Source: Candidatus Rokuibacteriota bacterium (GTDB taxonomy: Bacteria; Methylomirabilota; Methylomirabilia; Rokubacteriales; CSP1-6). From it: a stretch of 48,815 nt of DNA. A program made the position numbers and the translations under genes. The notes under the pieces were generated by a model. It was not told the DNA's origin. It saw nothing but the letters and a program-made list of their open reading frames with translations, and ran no database searches. Location of the stretch: contig JAHFDN010000022.1 in the NCBI GenBank assembly GCA_023248995.1, forward strand, positions 1-48,815, read 5' to 3'. Positions 8,823-16,925 of the stretch are shown here, one piece after another. The first letter of the stretch is position 1; each line of letters opens with the position of its first letter.

Positions 8823-9697
8823 AACGGACGTGGATCGGACTCGTTGTCAGCCTCGTGGCGCTCCTTGTCGGGGCGCCGGTGGCCCTCGCCCAGGAGAGCC
8901 GGATCCTGGTCGACGCGGCCTGGCTCAATGCCCGACTGGGGACGCCCGGGCTCCGCGTCGTGGACATGGCCACCGAGCCGGGGGACTACGCCAAGGGGCA
9001 CATCCCGGGGGCCGTCTATCTGAACGTCAACGACTCCCGGATCGCGGTGCCCGCCGGCGGATTCCGTCTGCCCACCGCCGAGGAAGGAGCGAAGCTCCTG
9101 GGCGGGCTGGGCATCACACCGGAGACCATGGTCGTGGTCTACGACGACATGGGCGGCCTCAACGCCTCGCGATTGTTCTTCACCCTGGATGTCTTCGGCC
9201 ACTCGAAGGTGGCGATCCTGGACGGGGGGATCCATGCCTGGCGCCGCGGGGGCCTGCCGGTCGGCATGGAGGCGTCGAGCGCGACGCCGACGGTCTCCCG
9301 GCCCGCGCTCCGTCCCGAGCGTGTGGCGAGCGCCGAGTGGGTCCTGGAGCGCCTCAAGGATCCCACGGTCGTGGTGGTGGACGCCCGCAGCCCGGCCGAG
9401 TACGCGGGCACGGATGTCCGGGCCATGCGCGGGGGCCGCATCCCGGGTGCCGTGAACATCGAGTGGAACCAGAACCTCCGCCCCGACTGGACATTCAAGC
9501 CGATCCCGGAGCTCCGCGCCATGTACCTGGCGAAGGGCGTGACTCCTGACAGGACGGTGGTCACCTACTGCCAGACGCATCATCGCGCCGCGCACACCTA
9601 CTTTGTGCTCCGGCTCCTCGGGTATCCGCGCGTCGTGGGGTACGATCGCTCCTGGGCGGAGTGGGGCAATCGAGCCGATCTACCCGTCGAAAAATAA
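8819..9697 (+). CDS. Exported thiosulfate/3-mercaptopyruvate sulfurtransferase (tandem rhodanese)
   Basis: 292 residues. The first 24 form a Sec-type signal peptide (KRTWIGLVVSLVALLVG...ALAQ), so it acts in the periplasm. Two rhodanese domains follow: an inactive first copy (VDMATEPGDYAKGHIPGAVYL) and a catalytic second copy (VVVDARSPAEYAGTDV, then active-site loop YCQTHHRAAHTYF with the persulfide-forming Cys). It starts at GTG overlapping the YedE stop, after GGGAGGAAAGG. Sulfane sulfur chemistry outside the membrane next to a YedE channel suggests that the enzyme supplies or processes the transported sulfur (or selenium) species; that link is inferred. Confidence 0.93.
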   Translation: MKRTWIGLVVSLVALLVGAPVALAQESRILVDAAWLNARLGTPGLRVVDMATEPGDYAKGHIPGAVYLNVNDSRIAVPAGGFRLPTAEEGAKLLGGLGITPETMVVVYDDMGGLNASRLFFTLDVFGHSKVAILDGGIHAWRRGGLPVGMEASSATPTVSRPALRPERVASAEWVLERLKDPTVVVVDARSPAEYAGTDVRAMRGGRIPGAVNIEWNQNLRPDWTFKPIPELRAMYLAKGVTPDRTVVTYCQTHHRAAHTYFVLRLLGYPRVVGYDRSWAEWGNRADLPVEK

Positions 9698-9709
9698 TCC
9701 GGCGGAGCG

Positions 9710-9715
9710 TATAAT
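9710..9715 (+). promoter_or_regulatory. Candidate -10 box just before the UPYC selenoprotein gene
   Basis: TATAAT at 9710-9715, only 9 bases before the ATG at 9725, which implies a leaderless or near-leaderless transcript. No clear -35 box. It separates this gene from the overlapping run that ends with the rhodanese. Confidence 0.5.
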
Positions 9716-9724
9716 GAAGCAGGC

Positions 9725-10381
9725 ATGATTCTCTCCGAGAAGGACCGCGAAGCCGTCAAGAAAGAGTTCGAAAAACTCGCCGATCCGGTGAAGGTCACCG
9801 TGTTCTCCCAGGAGCTCGGCTCCGAGACCTGTCAGCAGACGGAGCGGCTCGTGCGGGAGGTCGTCCTGCTCACCGACAAGGCCTCGATGGAGGTCTTGAA
9901 CCTGGTCCTCGACCGCGAAAAGGCCAACGCCTACGGCGTGGATCGCGTTCCTGCCGTGGTGGTCGAGGGCGCCAAGGACTACGGGATCCGGTTCTTCGGC
10001 CTCCCGGCGGGCTACGAGTTCACAAACCTCGTTGACGCCATCGTCGTGGCCTCGACGGGCAAGCCGGCGCTCTCCCAGGAAACCCAGGCCGCCCTCGCGG
10101 GGCTCAGGTCCCCGGTCCACATCAAGGTCTTCGCCACGCCCACCTGACCCTACTGCCCCCGGGCCGTGCGCCTGGCTCAGCACATGGCGGTCGCGTCGGA
10201 CCAGATCCGCGCCGATTGCATCGAGGCGAACGAGTTTCCCGAGTGGAGCCAGCAGTACCGAGTGATGGCGGTGCCCAAAGTGGTCATTAACGACCGCGTG
10301 CAGTTCGAAGGCGCCCTGCCGGAGCGGGATTTCCTGAGCGCGGTGCTGCGGGCCGTCAACGGCGGAGGGACCCTTGGTTAA
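9725..10381 (+). CDS. Candidate selenoprotein: tandem thioredoxin-fold protein (AhpF N-terminal/PDO-like) with UPYC
   Basis: Read from ATG at 9725 with TGA at 10145-10147 as Sec: 218 residues, Sec at 141. Two thioredoxin/glutaredoxin folds as in the AhpF N-terminal domain and archaeal protein disulfide oxidoreductase. The first fold has VTVFSQELGSETCQQTERL and cis-Pro VPAVVVEG; its redox motif is degenerate with a single Cys. The second has HIKVFATPTUPYCPRAVRLA, where CPYC is standard, and cis-Pro AVPKVVIND. The frame continues 77 codons past the TGA with full homology, so ordinary termination would destroy the active site. Thiol-disulfide reductase activity, perhaps electron delivery to a peroxidase, is inferred. 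AhpF-N homologues with Sec are an established selenoprotein class from metagenomes. Confidence 0.87.
10153..10180 (+). promoter_or_regulatory. Possible SECIS-like hairpin after the UPYC TGA
   Basis: CTG (10153-10155) can pair with CAG (10178-10180), and GGCC (10162-10165) with GGCT (10174-10177, one G-U). The loop is GTGCGCCT (10166-10173), 18 bases after the TGA, starting with G. An asymmetric 5' bulge resembles the YedE hairpin. Distance and loop fit SECIS rules; stability is modest. Confidence 0.4.
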
Positions 10382-10769
10382 TCTGCTCTTCGCCTACGGC
10401 ACGCTGATGCGGGGACTGCCGCTCCATCACCTGATCGCGCGGCGGGCCGAGTTCCTCGCGCTCGGGAGCGTCGCCGGGCGCCTGCTGGACCTCGGCGAGT
10501 ACCCGGGCGCGTGTCCTGACAGGGAGGGGAGGATTCGCGGGGAGGTGTACCGGGTCCAGTCGGCGGATCTCCTCGCCACGCTGGACTCGACGGAGGGCCC
10601 CGAGTTTCCCCGCCGCCTGACGCCGGTGCGCCTCGATGACGGTCGCAAAGTGCGCGCCTGGACCTACTGGTTCAACGGATCCGTCCGCCGGGAGGTCCCG
10701 ATCCCGGACGGCGATTATCGTCGACACGCGGCTGTTCACCTGACAGGGGGGGCCTCATGGCCAGCCTGA
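10374..10769 (+). CDS. Gamma-glutamylcyclotransferase (AIG2/GGCT-like) family protein
   Basis: 131 residues from a TTG start that overlaps the end of the preceding selenoprotein candidate by 8 bases. The family signature FAYGTLMRGLPLHH (substrate-binding YGTL) is at the N-terminus, and DSTEGPEFPRR contains the likely catalytic Glu. Family members release 5-oxoproline from gamma-glutamyl amino acids or amines, linking them to glutathione turnover; the natural substrate here is unknown. It ends inside the start of the class III aminotransferase (13-base overlap), suggesting one transcript. Confidence 0.85.
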   Translation: MVNLLFAYGTLMRGLPLHHLIARRAEFLALGSVAGRLLDLGEYPGACPDREGRIRGEVYRVQSADLLATLDSTEGPEFPRRLTPVRLDDGRKVRAWTYWFNGSVRREVPIPDGDYRRHAAVHLTGGASWPA

Positions 10770-12115
10770 GCGCGTCGGATCTCGTCAAGCACGATCAGGA
10801 CCATCTGATCCATTCGCTGCACCATCCCATGGACAACGCCGAGCCTCTGATCTTCGTCAAGGGACGGGGCGCCGTGATCACGGACGTTCAGGGCCGCGAA
10901 TATCTCGACGGGCTCGCCGGGCTCTGGAACACCAATGTCGGGCACGGCAGGGCAGAGCTGGCCCAGGCCGCCGCGGCCCAGATGCGGGAGCTGGCCTATT
11001 TCTCCGCGTATGCGGGGTCGTCGAACATCCCGGCCATCACGCTGGCGGACCGTCTGGTGAGCCTTGCCTACAAGAACCTGCAGGCGGTGTTTTTCACCTG
11101 CGGGGGCGCCGAGGCGAACGAGGCGGCGTTCAAGACGGCCCGCTTCTTCTGGAAAGCCAAGGACAAGCCCGAGAAAGTCAAGATCATCGCCCGCCTCGAC
11201 GCCTACCACGGCACCACCCTTCAGGCGATGAGCGCCACGGGGATCCCGACCTACTGGGCGATGTTCGAGCCGCGCGTGCCCGGCTTCCTCCACATCCAGG
11301 CGCCCCACCCGTACCGCTTCCAGGGCTGCAGGCCCGGGGAAACCGTGGGGCAGGCGGCCGCCCGGGAGCTCGACGAGGCGATCCTCCGCGAAGGGCCCGA
11401 CACGGTCGCCGCCTTCATCGCCGAGCCCATCATCGGGGGCGGGGGGGTCCTCGTCCCGCCCGACGACTACTTCCCGCGCATCCGCGAGATCTGCACGAAG
11501 CACCGGGTCCTCTTCATCGCCGACGAGGTCATCACCGGTTTCTGCCGCACCGGGCATTGGTTCGCGCTCACCCACTGGGGCGTCCAGCCCGACATCATGT
11601 CCTTCGCCAAGGGGGTCACGTCCGCGTACCTGCCGCTCGGGGGCATCATGGTGAGTCGCGAGATCAAGGACGCCATGGATTCGGTCCCGCCCGAGCGGCG
11701 CTGGATGCACGCCTACACCTACTCGGGGCATCCCACCTGCTGCGCCGTGGCGCTCAAGAACATCGAGATCATGGAGCGCGAGCGCCTCTGGGAGAATGCG
11801 GCGAAGATGGGCGCGCGCCTCCACGACGGGTTGAGCCGAGCCTTTGCCGAGCACCCCCACGCGGGAGACGTCAGGGGCGGCAAGGGGCTCATGGCCGCCG
11901 TCGAGCTGGTGGCGGACCGGGCCACCAAGGCCGCGTTCCCCGCCGACCAGAAGGTCGGGCCGCGCGTTCACGCCGAGATGATCAAGCGCGGGGTCGTGAC
12001 GCGCATGCGCGGTGAGGCCGTCCTCTTCGCCCCGCCCCTGGTGGTGACGGAGGCCCAGGTGGACCGACTGATCTCGGTCGCCCGGGATGCCGTGAAGGCC
12101 GTGCTCGGCGTCTAG
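10757..12115 (+). CDS. Class III pyridoxal-phosphate aminotransferase (omega-aminotransferase type)
   Basis: 452 residues. Seen: DVQGREYLDGLAGLWNTNVGHG at the N-terminus, FFTCGGAEANEAAFKTAR (phosphate-binding GGxEAN), AYHGTT, FIAEPIIGGGGV, the cofactor-Asp motif LFIADEVITGFCRTGHW and the PLP lysine in SFAKGVTSAYLPLGG. This order matches omega-amino acid:pyruvate or diamine transaminases. Amine donor specificity is not readable. The ATG follows AGGGGGGGCC; the upstream GGCT gene overlaps it. Confidence 0.93.
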   Translation: MASLSASDLVKHDQDHLIHSLHHPMDNAEPLIFVKGRGAVITDVQGREYLDGLAGLWNTNVGHGRAELAQAAAAQMRELAYFSAYAGSSNIPAITLADRLVSLAYKNLQAVFFTCGGAEANEAAFKTARFFWKAKDKPEKVKIIARLDAYHGTTLQAMSATGIPTYWAMFEPRVPGFLHIQAPHPYRFQGCRPGETVGQAAARELDEAILREGPDTVAAFIAEPIIGGGGVLVPPDDYFPRIREICTKHRVLFIADEVITGFCRTGHWFALTHWGVQPDIMSFAKGVTSAYLPLGGIMVSREIKDAMDSVPPERRWMHAYTYSGHPTCCAVALKNIEIMERERLWENAAKMGARLHDGLSRAFAEHPHAGDVRGGKGLMAAVELVADRATKAAFPADQKVGPRVHAEMIKRGVVTRMRGEAVLFAPPLVVTEAQVDRLISVARDAVKAVLGV

Positions 12116-12124
12116 GTTTGGCGG

Positions 12125-12130
12125 TACACT
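12125..12130 (+). promoter_or_regulatory. Candidate -10 box for the AmrS-like gene
   Basis: TACACT at 12125-12130, 10 bases before the ATG at 12141, with a GGGGGGA ribosome-binding stretch between. Short leader, like other promoters in this window. Confidence 0.35.
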
Positions 12131-12140
12131 AGGGGGGACC

Positions 12141-13202
12141 ATGGCGGCAACGGTCACCCTGGAGCAGACCCTTTCCCGGCTCGCGCGCGAGGGAGAGCTC
12201 TACGAGCGGCTTTCCGAGGGGCGCGTCCGCTGCTACGCGTGCGGCCACCGCTGCCTCATTCCCCCCGGCCAGAAGGGCATCTGCAAGGTCCGCTGGAACG
12301 AGGACGGCCGCCTTCTGGTTCCCGCCGGCTACGTGGCCGCGCTGCAGCTCGACCCCATCGAGAAGAAACCGTTCTTCCACGCGTACCCCGGGGCGCGCGC
12401 GCTCTCGTTCGGCATGCTGGGTTGTGACCTTCACTGTTCTTACTGTCAAAATTTTTTGACATCTCAAGCGCTGAGGGATCCCAACACGGGCGTGCCGCCC
12501 CAGGAGATCACGCCCCACCAGATCGTGAATCTGGCGCTCCATAACCGCGCGCGGGTCCTCACCTCCACGTACAACGAGCCGCTCATCACGAGCGAGTGGG
12601 CGGTGGAGGTCTTCAAGGAAGGGAAGGCCCGCGGGCTCGTCTGCTCGTACGTCTCGAACGGCAACGCCACCCCCGAGGTGCTGGATTACATCCGCCCGTG
12701 GGTGGACCTCTACAAGGTGGATCTGAAATCCTTCGACGACAAGCACTACCGGCAGCTCGGCGGCGTGCTGAAGACGATCCTCGAGGGGGTCCGGATGATC
12801 CACGCGCGGGGATTCTGGCTCGAGATCGTCACGCTCACCATCCCTGGCTTCAACGACTCCGACGCCGAGCTCAAGGACATCGCCCAGTTCCTCGTTTCGA
12901 TCTCGCCCGACATTCCCTGGCACGTGACCGCGTTCCACAAAGATTACAAGATGACGGATCCGCCCAACACCAGCGCGAAGGCGTTGATCCGCGCGGCCGA
13001 GATCGGCGTTGCCGCCGGCCTCCGCTACGTCTACGCCGGCAACCTGCCGGGGCAGGTGGGGCCCTTCGAGAATACCTACTGCCCGTCCTGCAAGGCTCTC
13101 TTGATCCGGCGCGTCGGCTACACCATCCAGATGGACCTGCTGAGCCCCACCAGTGGCGTCTGCCCGTCCTGTTTAGCCAGAATTCCAGGGGTTTGGGGCT
13201 AA
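12141..13202 (+). CDS. amrS: AmmeMemoRadiSam-type radical SAM enzyme (AmrS-like)
   Basis: 353 residues. The radical SAM cluster motif GCDLHCSYCQN uses C95, C99 and C102. The family-typical N-terminal Cys set RCYACGHRC...GICKVR (C31, C34, C38, C48), LDPIEKKPFFHAYPG, LTSTYNEPLI, VSNGNATPEVL and VDLKSFDDKHYR are present, with further CPSC pairs near the C-terminus. In the named family the gene is linked to AMMECR1 and Memo genes; neither is adjacent here. The protein substrate is unknown. It has its own -10-like box and is followed by TAATTTTTTT. Confidence 0.9.
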   Translation: MAATVTLEQTLSRLAREGELYERLSEGRVRCYACGHRCLIPPGQKGICKVRWNEDGRLLVPAGYVAALQLDPIEKKPFFHAYPGARALSFGMLGCDLHCSYCQNFLTSQALRDPNTGVPPQEITPHQIVNLALHNRARVLTSTYNEPLITSEWAVEVFKEGKARGLVCSYVSNGNATPEVLDYIRPWVDLYKVDLKSFDDKHYRQLGGVLKTILEGVRMIHARGFWLEIVTLTIPGFNDSDAELKDIAQFLVSISPDIPWHVTAFHKDYKMTDPPNTSAKALIRAAEIGVAAGLRYVYAGNLPGQVGPFENTYCPSCKALLIRRVGYTIQMDLLSPTSGVCPSCLARIPGVWG

Positions 13203-13207
13203 TTTTT

Positions 13208-13237
13208 TTGGGCTGGACTACTCATCTTGTGTATAGT
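13208..13237 (+). promoter_or_regulatory. Candidate sigma-70 promoter for the repair-type radical SAM gene
   Basis: TTGGGC (13208-13213), 18-base spacer, TATAGT (13232-13237). It lies right after the stop of the AmrS-like gene and 25 bases before the ATG at 13263. The AT-rich gap stands out from its surroundings. Confidence 0.45.
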
Positions 13238-13262
13238 ATTCTGCACCCACAAAAAGGCTGCC

Positions 13263-14456
13263 ATGGACCGCCACCAAAGACTCGCCATTCTCGCAGAAGC
13301 GGCTACTGGTGACCGGGAGCGCGGGCTACCGAAGGGGCCCAACCGACCCGGGGATCCAGTCGGGATCACGAGGGTCCCGCTCCCGGGCGGGGGGAGCACC
13401 AACATCATGCGCGTCATGCAGACCAACGCCTGCTCCCTGTCCTGCGGCTACTGCCCGACCTTCTGCGGGGGAAAGGTGAAGCGGACGGCGCTTCAGCCGG
13501 AGGAGGTGGCGACGACATTCATGGAGGCCCATCGGGCCGGGCTGGCCCAGGGGCTTTTCCTCACGTCAGGTATCCCCGGGAAACCGGCCCGGGCCATGGA
13601 CCGGATGCTGGCGGCCGTGGACATCCTGCGTCGCCGGGAGGGATACGGGGGCTACGTCCACCTGAAGCTCTTGCCCGGCGCCGATTCGGCTCAGGTCGAG
13701 GAGGCGGCCCGTCTGGCGAGCCGCGTCTCGATCAACCTTGAGGGGCCGGGGGCCGCCTATGTCCGGAGGCTCGCGCCGGAAAAAGACCTGAGCGGCGACC
13801 TGCTCCCCAAGCTCGAGCAGGCCGGCCGCCTCCTCAGGGAGGCGCGCAAGCCGGCGCTGACGACGACCCAATTCGTGGTCGGCCCGTCGGGCGAGAAGGA
13901 CCGGGAGATCCTGGGCCTCGTGGCCCGCCTCGAGAGCGAGCGGCTCCTCCACCACGCGCACTTCAGCGCTTTCCAGCCGGTGGTGGGGACCCCGATGGAG
14001 GGCGAGCGGGCCACGCCGGCGGTGCGCGAGCTCAGGCTCTACCAGGCCGAACACCTGCTCCGTCAGTACGGGTTTCGCTTCGAGGAGCTTCCCTTTGACC
14101 CCGACGGAAACCTTCCCCTCGACGACGACCCCAAGACCGCCTGGGCTCTTCGCCACGCCGAGCAGTTCCCGCTAGAAGTCCGGGCCGCGCCGTACGAGCT
14201 CCTGCTTCGAGTGCCGGGAGTGGGGCCCAAGGCCGCGCTGACGCTGGTTCGGGAGCGACGAAAGTGCGTCATCCGCGGGGCGGAAGATCTTCGGCGCGTC
14301 GGCGTGGACACCGCGCGCGCGGGCTACTTTTTGACGCTCAGGGGGCGGCGCCTCGCCCCGGCGCCCGCCGCCCACCAGCTCCGCCTCTTCCCTCACGGGC
14401 AGCACCTCACCCAGGCGCCATGGAGGACGCCCGTCCCTCCCTGCGCCTTCCGGTAA
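13263..14456 (+). CDS. Putative DNA modification/repair radical SAM protein with helix-hairpin-helix
   Basis: 397 residues from ATG at 13263; the frame opens earlier but the promoter-like box lies there. Radical SAM motif NACSLSCGYCPTFCGG gives C57, C61 and C64 plus an extra C68. The barrel continues with LFLTSGIPGKPARAMDR and YVHLKLLPGADSAQ. Near the C-terminus LLRVPGVGPKAALTLVRERR is a helix-hairpin-helix DNA-binding motif, and DLRRVGV follows. This architecture matches the family often encoded beside a uracil-DNA-glycosylase-like partner (rSAM linked to UDG). No such partner is next to it here. The reaction is unknown; DNA contact is supported by the HhH. Confidence 0.88.
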   Translation: MDRHQRLAILAEAATGDRERGLPKGPNRPGDPVGITRVPLPGGGSTNIMRVMQTNACSLSCGYCPTFCGGKVKRTALQPEEVATTFMEAHRAGLAQGLFLTSGIPGKPARAMDRMLAAVDILRRREGYGGYVHLKLLPGADSAQVEEAARLASRVSINLEGPGAAYVRRLAPEKDLSGDLLPKLEQAGRLLREARKPALTTTQFVVGPSGEKDREILGLVARLESERLLHHAHFSAFQPVVGTPMEGERATPAVRELRLYQAEHLLRQYGFRFEELPFDPDGNLPLDDDPKTAWALRHAEQFPLEVRAAPYELLLRVPGVGPKAALTLVRERRKCVIRGAEDLRRVGVDTARAGYFLTLRGRRLAPAPAAHQLRLFPHGQHLTQAPWRTPVPPCAFR

Positions 14457-14500
14457 GAGCCGGAGCGGGATTAGAGTAGAGTAGGCGCTGGAGGGCGGTG

Positions 14501-15280
14501 ATGCCCGAGCTCGCCGGGAAGATCGCGCTGGTCACGGGGGCCTCGAGCGGGATCGGTGAGGCCACGGCTCGGGAGTTCGCCCGACAATGGGCGCGGGTCG
14601 CTCTGTTCGCCCGTCGCGAGGATCGGCTGGAGGCGGTCGCCGACAGCATCCGGCGTGAAGGCGGGCAGGTGATGGTCTGCGTCGGGGACGTCACCAATCC
14701 GGAGGCCGTCCACGCGGCCGTCCAGAATATCCTCTCCCACTGGAAGCGCCTCGACCTCCTGGTGAACAACGCCGGCCGGGGCCTGGCGGCGCCCTTCGAG
14801 GCGGTGACCGCGCAGGAGTTCCGCGACCTCGTGGAGGTGAACCTGGTGGGCGTGCTGAATGCCACGCAGGCCGCCCTCCCGACGATGCTCCAGCAGGGGT
14901 CCGGGCACGTCTTCAACATTGCCTCGATCGCCGGGCGTCGCGGCGTTCCGTTCCGCTCGGCGTACAGCGCGACCAAGTTCGGGCTGGTCGGCCTCACCGA
15001 GTCCCTACGGCAGGAGCTCAAAGGAACGGGGATCCACGTGAGCCTGGTCTATCCGATCTTCACGGAGACCGAGTTCCACGCGGTGGAGCCGAAGAAGGTG
15101 ACGCTGCGGCGATACGGCCCCGTTCAGTCTCCCCACCGGGTGGCCAGGGCGATCGTGCGCTGTGCCCGGCGTCCACGTCCCGACGTGTACCCGTACCCGC
15201 CGGCGCAGCTCCTGGCCGTGCTGAGCGTCCTCGCCCCGGGGTTCGTGGACTGGCTGATGGCGCGGCTCATGCGCGGCTGA
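14501..15280 (+). CDS. Short-chain dehydrogenase/reductase
   Basis: 259 residues. Classical SDR: TGASSGIGEATARE (dinucleotide binding, residues about 12-25), NNAGRG, the catalytic Ser in FNIASIAG, and YSATKFG with catalytic Tyr and Lys. NADP preference is suggested by ARREDR after the second strand. The last helix is hydrophobic (LLAVLSVLAPGFVDWLMARLM), which may anchor it at the membrane. GGAGGG is 5 bases before the ATG, favouring that start over the GTG just upstream. Substrate unknown. Confidence 0.92.
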   Translation: MPELAGKIALVTGASSGIGEATAREFARQWARVALFARREDRLEAVADSIRREGGQVMVCVGDVTNPEAVHAAVQNILSHWKRLDLLVNNAGRGLAAPFEAVTAQEFRDLVEVNLVGVLNATQAALPTMLQQGSGHVFNIASIAGRRGVPFRSAYSATKFGLVGLTESLRQELKGTGIHVSLVYPIFTETEFHAVEPKKVTLRRYGPVQSPHRVARAIVRCARRPRPDVYPYPPAQLLAVLSVLAPGFVDWLMARLMRG

Positions 15281-15289
15281 CCCCTCGGC

Positions 15290-15901
15290 TCACGCTCTGC
15301 CCTTCGGCCGCCCCCGGATCGCGCCGAGCGCGCGCCGGCCGACCAGCGCCGCGGCGACGAGCGCGGCGGTAATCAGGACCAGATACTCCACGCGGTGGAT
15401 GCGCTCTACGTATGCTCCCAGTCCGTACCCGATGGCGTAGCCGATCCCGACCGCATAGGGCACGTAGATCGCGGCGCCGAGGAGGTTGGCCAGGACGAAC
15501 CGGGCGGGGGGGATGCCGGCCGCCCCCGCCAGGGGGCCGGCCATGAAGCGAACCCCCGGGATGAACCGGGCGGCGAACACGCCGAGGGAGCCGTGGCGGG
15601 TCACGAAGCGCCAGACGGATTCCAGGCGCTCGGGCGTCACGAGGACCCGGCACCCGTAGCGCTCGATGGCCTGCCGCCCGTACGCGCGCCCCAGCCAGTA
15701 GCCGAGGTTATCGCCGGCTGCCGCGCTGATTACGCCCACCGCGAGCACCATCGGGAGGCGGAGTTCGCCCCGCCAGACGAGGTAGCCGGAGAGCGAGAGG
15801 ATCGTCTCCTCCGGAATGGGCAGCCCCAGGTTGCCGAGGAAGACGACGAGGAAGATCGCGGCGTAGCCCCAGTGACCGATCAGCGGCGCCAGGTCAAGCA
15901 C
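15290..15901 (-). CDS. DedA family membrane protein (SNARE-associated/VTT domain)
   Basis: 203 residues with about five hydrophobic segments. Family hallmarks are VFLGNLGLPIPEETILSLSGYL near the N-terminus, GDNLGYWLGRAYGR, and RFIPGVRFMAGPLAGAAG, which carries the conserved Arg and Gly of the VTT domain. DedA proteins support membrane homeostasis and are linked to proton-coupled lipid (undecaprenyl phosphate or phospholipid) translocation. It is downstream of the YetF-like gene on the same strand and convergent with the SDR gene, leaving a 9-base gap. Confidence 0.92.
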   Translation of the reverse strand: MLDLAPLIGHWGYAAIFLVVFLGNLGLPIPEETILSLSGYLVWRGELRLPMVLAVGVISAAAGDNLGYWLGRAYGRQAIERYGCRVLVTPERLESVWRFVTRHGSLGVFAARFIPGVRFMAGPLAGAAGIPPARFVLANLLGAAIYVPYAVGIGYAIGYGLGAYVERIHRVEYLVLITAALVAAALVGRRALGAIRGRPKGRA

Positions 15902-15922
15902 GGCGGCCCCCCGGGCGGCCCC

Positions 15923-16387
15923 TCATTTGAGGACGCTGATGTGGCCATCCTCCTCGAGGATCACGTAGCGCACGTCCCGAAGGGACACGACGCCGTGGCG
16001 CCTCAGGGACGCCCGGAATTCCGGCAGGCTGAGCCGCTCGCGGCGCAGGTTCTCGCGGAGGATCCTCCCGCCCCTCACCAGGATCGTCGGGGTGTGCTCG
16101 ACGAGCCGCTCCACCCGCTTGAACCGGAACGTGACCCACGCGACGCCGGCGTTCAGCAGGAAGATCACCGTGGCGCCGAAGAGTCCGCCGCCGAGCGAGT
16201 TGTCGTTCCCGATGACGGCGTTCTGCACCACGTTGCTGATGATCAGCAGGACCACGAGGTCGAAGGAGGTGATCTGCGACAGCTGACGTTTGCCCGCGAG
16301 GCGAAACGCCACGAGCAGGAACAGGTACACGACCGCGGATCGGACGAGCTTCTCCAGCAGCGAGACGTCGGGGATCAAGATGTGCAC
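15923..16387 (-). CDS. DUF421/YetF-like membrane protein
   Basis: 154 residues from GTG at 16387, preceded by GGGAGGG. Three N-terminal hydrophobic helices (LVRSAVVYLFLLVAFRLAGK, SFDLVVLLIISNVVQNAVIG, FGATVIFLLNAGVAWVTF) precede a soluble domain with PTILVRGGRILRENLRRERL and HGVVSLRDVRYVILEEDGHISV. This is the YetF/YcaP architecture (RQLSQITSFDLVV is typical). Function is poorly known; some members affect spore or envelope properties. The frame is open upstream, but the homology starts at ILIPD. Confidence 0.88.
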   Translation of the reverse strand: MHILIPDVSLLEKLVRSAVVYLFLLVAFRLAGKRQLSQITSFDLVVLLIISNVVQNAVIGNDNSLGGGLFGATVIFLLNAGVAWVTFRFKRVERLVEHTPTILVRGGRILRENLRRERLSLPEFRASLRRHGVVSLRDVRYVILEEDGHISVLK

Positions 16388-16508
16388 GGGGCCCTCCCAC
16401 GCATTCGGCTTTTGGGGCACTCTAGCAACGTCCGGGTCGTGACACAAGACGGGCTGGACGCGGAGGTGGTTGACCTGGGCCCGGGGGAAACAGTATGCTC
16501 CGTGGGAC

Positions 16509-16925
16509 ATGGGGGAGCCCCTCCAGCTCCGTTTCCGGCGCCCCTGGGTGATCACGGCCCTCGCGCTGGCGCTGATGGGCGCGCCGGCGCTCCAGGCGGC
16601 CAGCCTCGCCGGGCTCCGCGTCCTGAACTACGCGCCTGACCGGCCCTGGAACTACGTCGCCTACGGGCTCGTGGCTCCCTACGTGGGCTGGCTTCTCTGG
16701 CGCCGGCATCCCCGGGCCCGCTTCGCCGCGTATGTGTTCCTCACGCACGAGAGCCTCCGCGGCCTGCACTTTGGTCGCCGGGACGCTGTCCTGTTGGCCG
16801 TGGCGTGGGTCGCCCTTCTCCAGCTTGCCGCTGCCCGGCAGTACGCCCCGTCCCTCCGTCCCGCCGAGATCCGGGCGCGGCTCTGCGGCTACCTCGGCCG
16901 GCTGAGGCGCGCGCCCGGTGCTTAA
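16509..16925 (+). CDS. Hypothetical membrane protein
   Basis: 138 residues from ATG at 16509. Hydrophobic stretches near residues 12-30 (WVITALALALMGAPALQAA), 45-62 (WNYVAYGLVAPYVGWLLW) and 90-105 (AVLLAVAWVALLQLAA) suggest three membrane helices. The C-terminal tail is basic (RLRRAPGA). I do not recognise a family. Its stop lies inside the start of the KimA-like transporter (8-base overlap), so the two are probably co-translated. Confidence 0.72.
   Translation: MGEPLQLRFRRPWVITALALALMGAPALQAASLAGLRVLNYAPDRPWNYVAYGLVAPYVGWLLWRRHPRARFAAYVFLTHESLRGLHFGRRDAVLLAVAWVALLQLAAARQYAPSLRPAEIRARLCGYLGRLRRAPGA

Noticed and set aside
16700-16918. c-di-AMP (ydaO) riboswitch before the KimA-like gene
   Set aside because: The upstream region is coding for the small membrane protein and overlaps the transporter start, so no leader exists.
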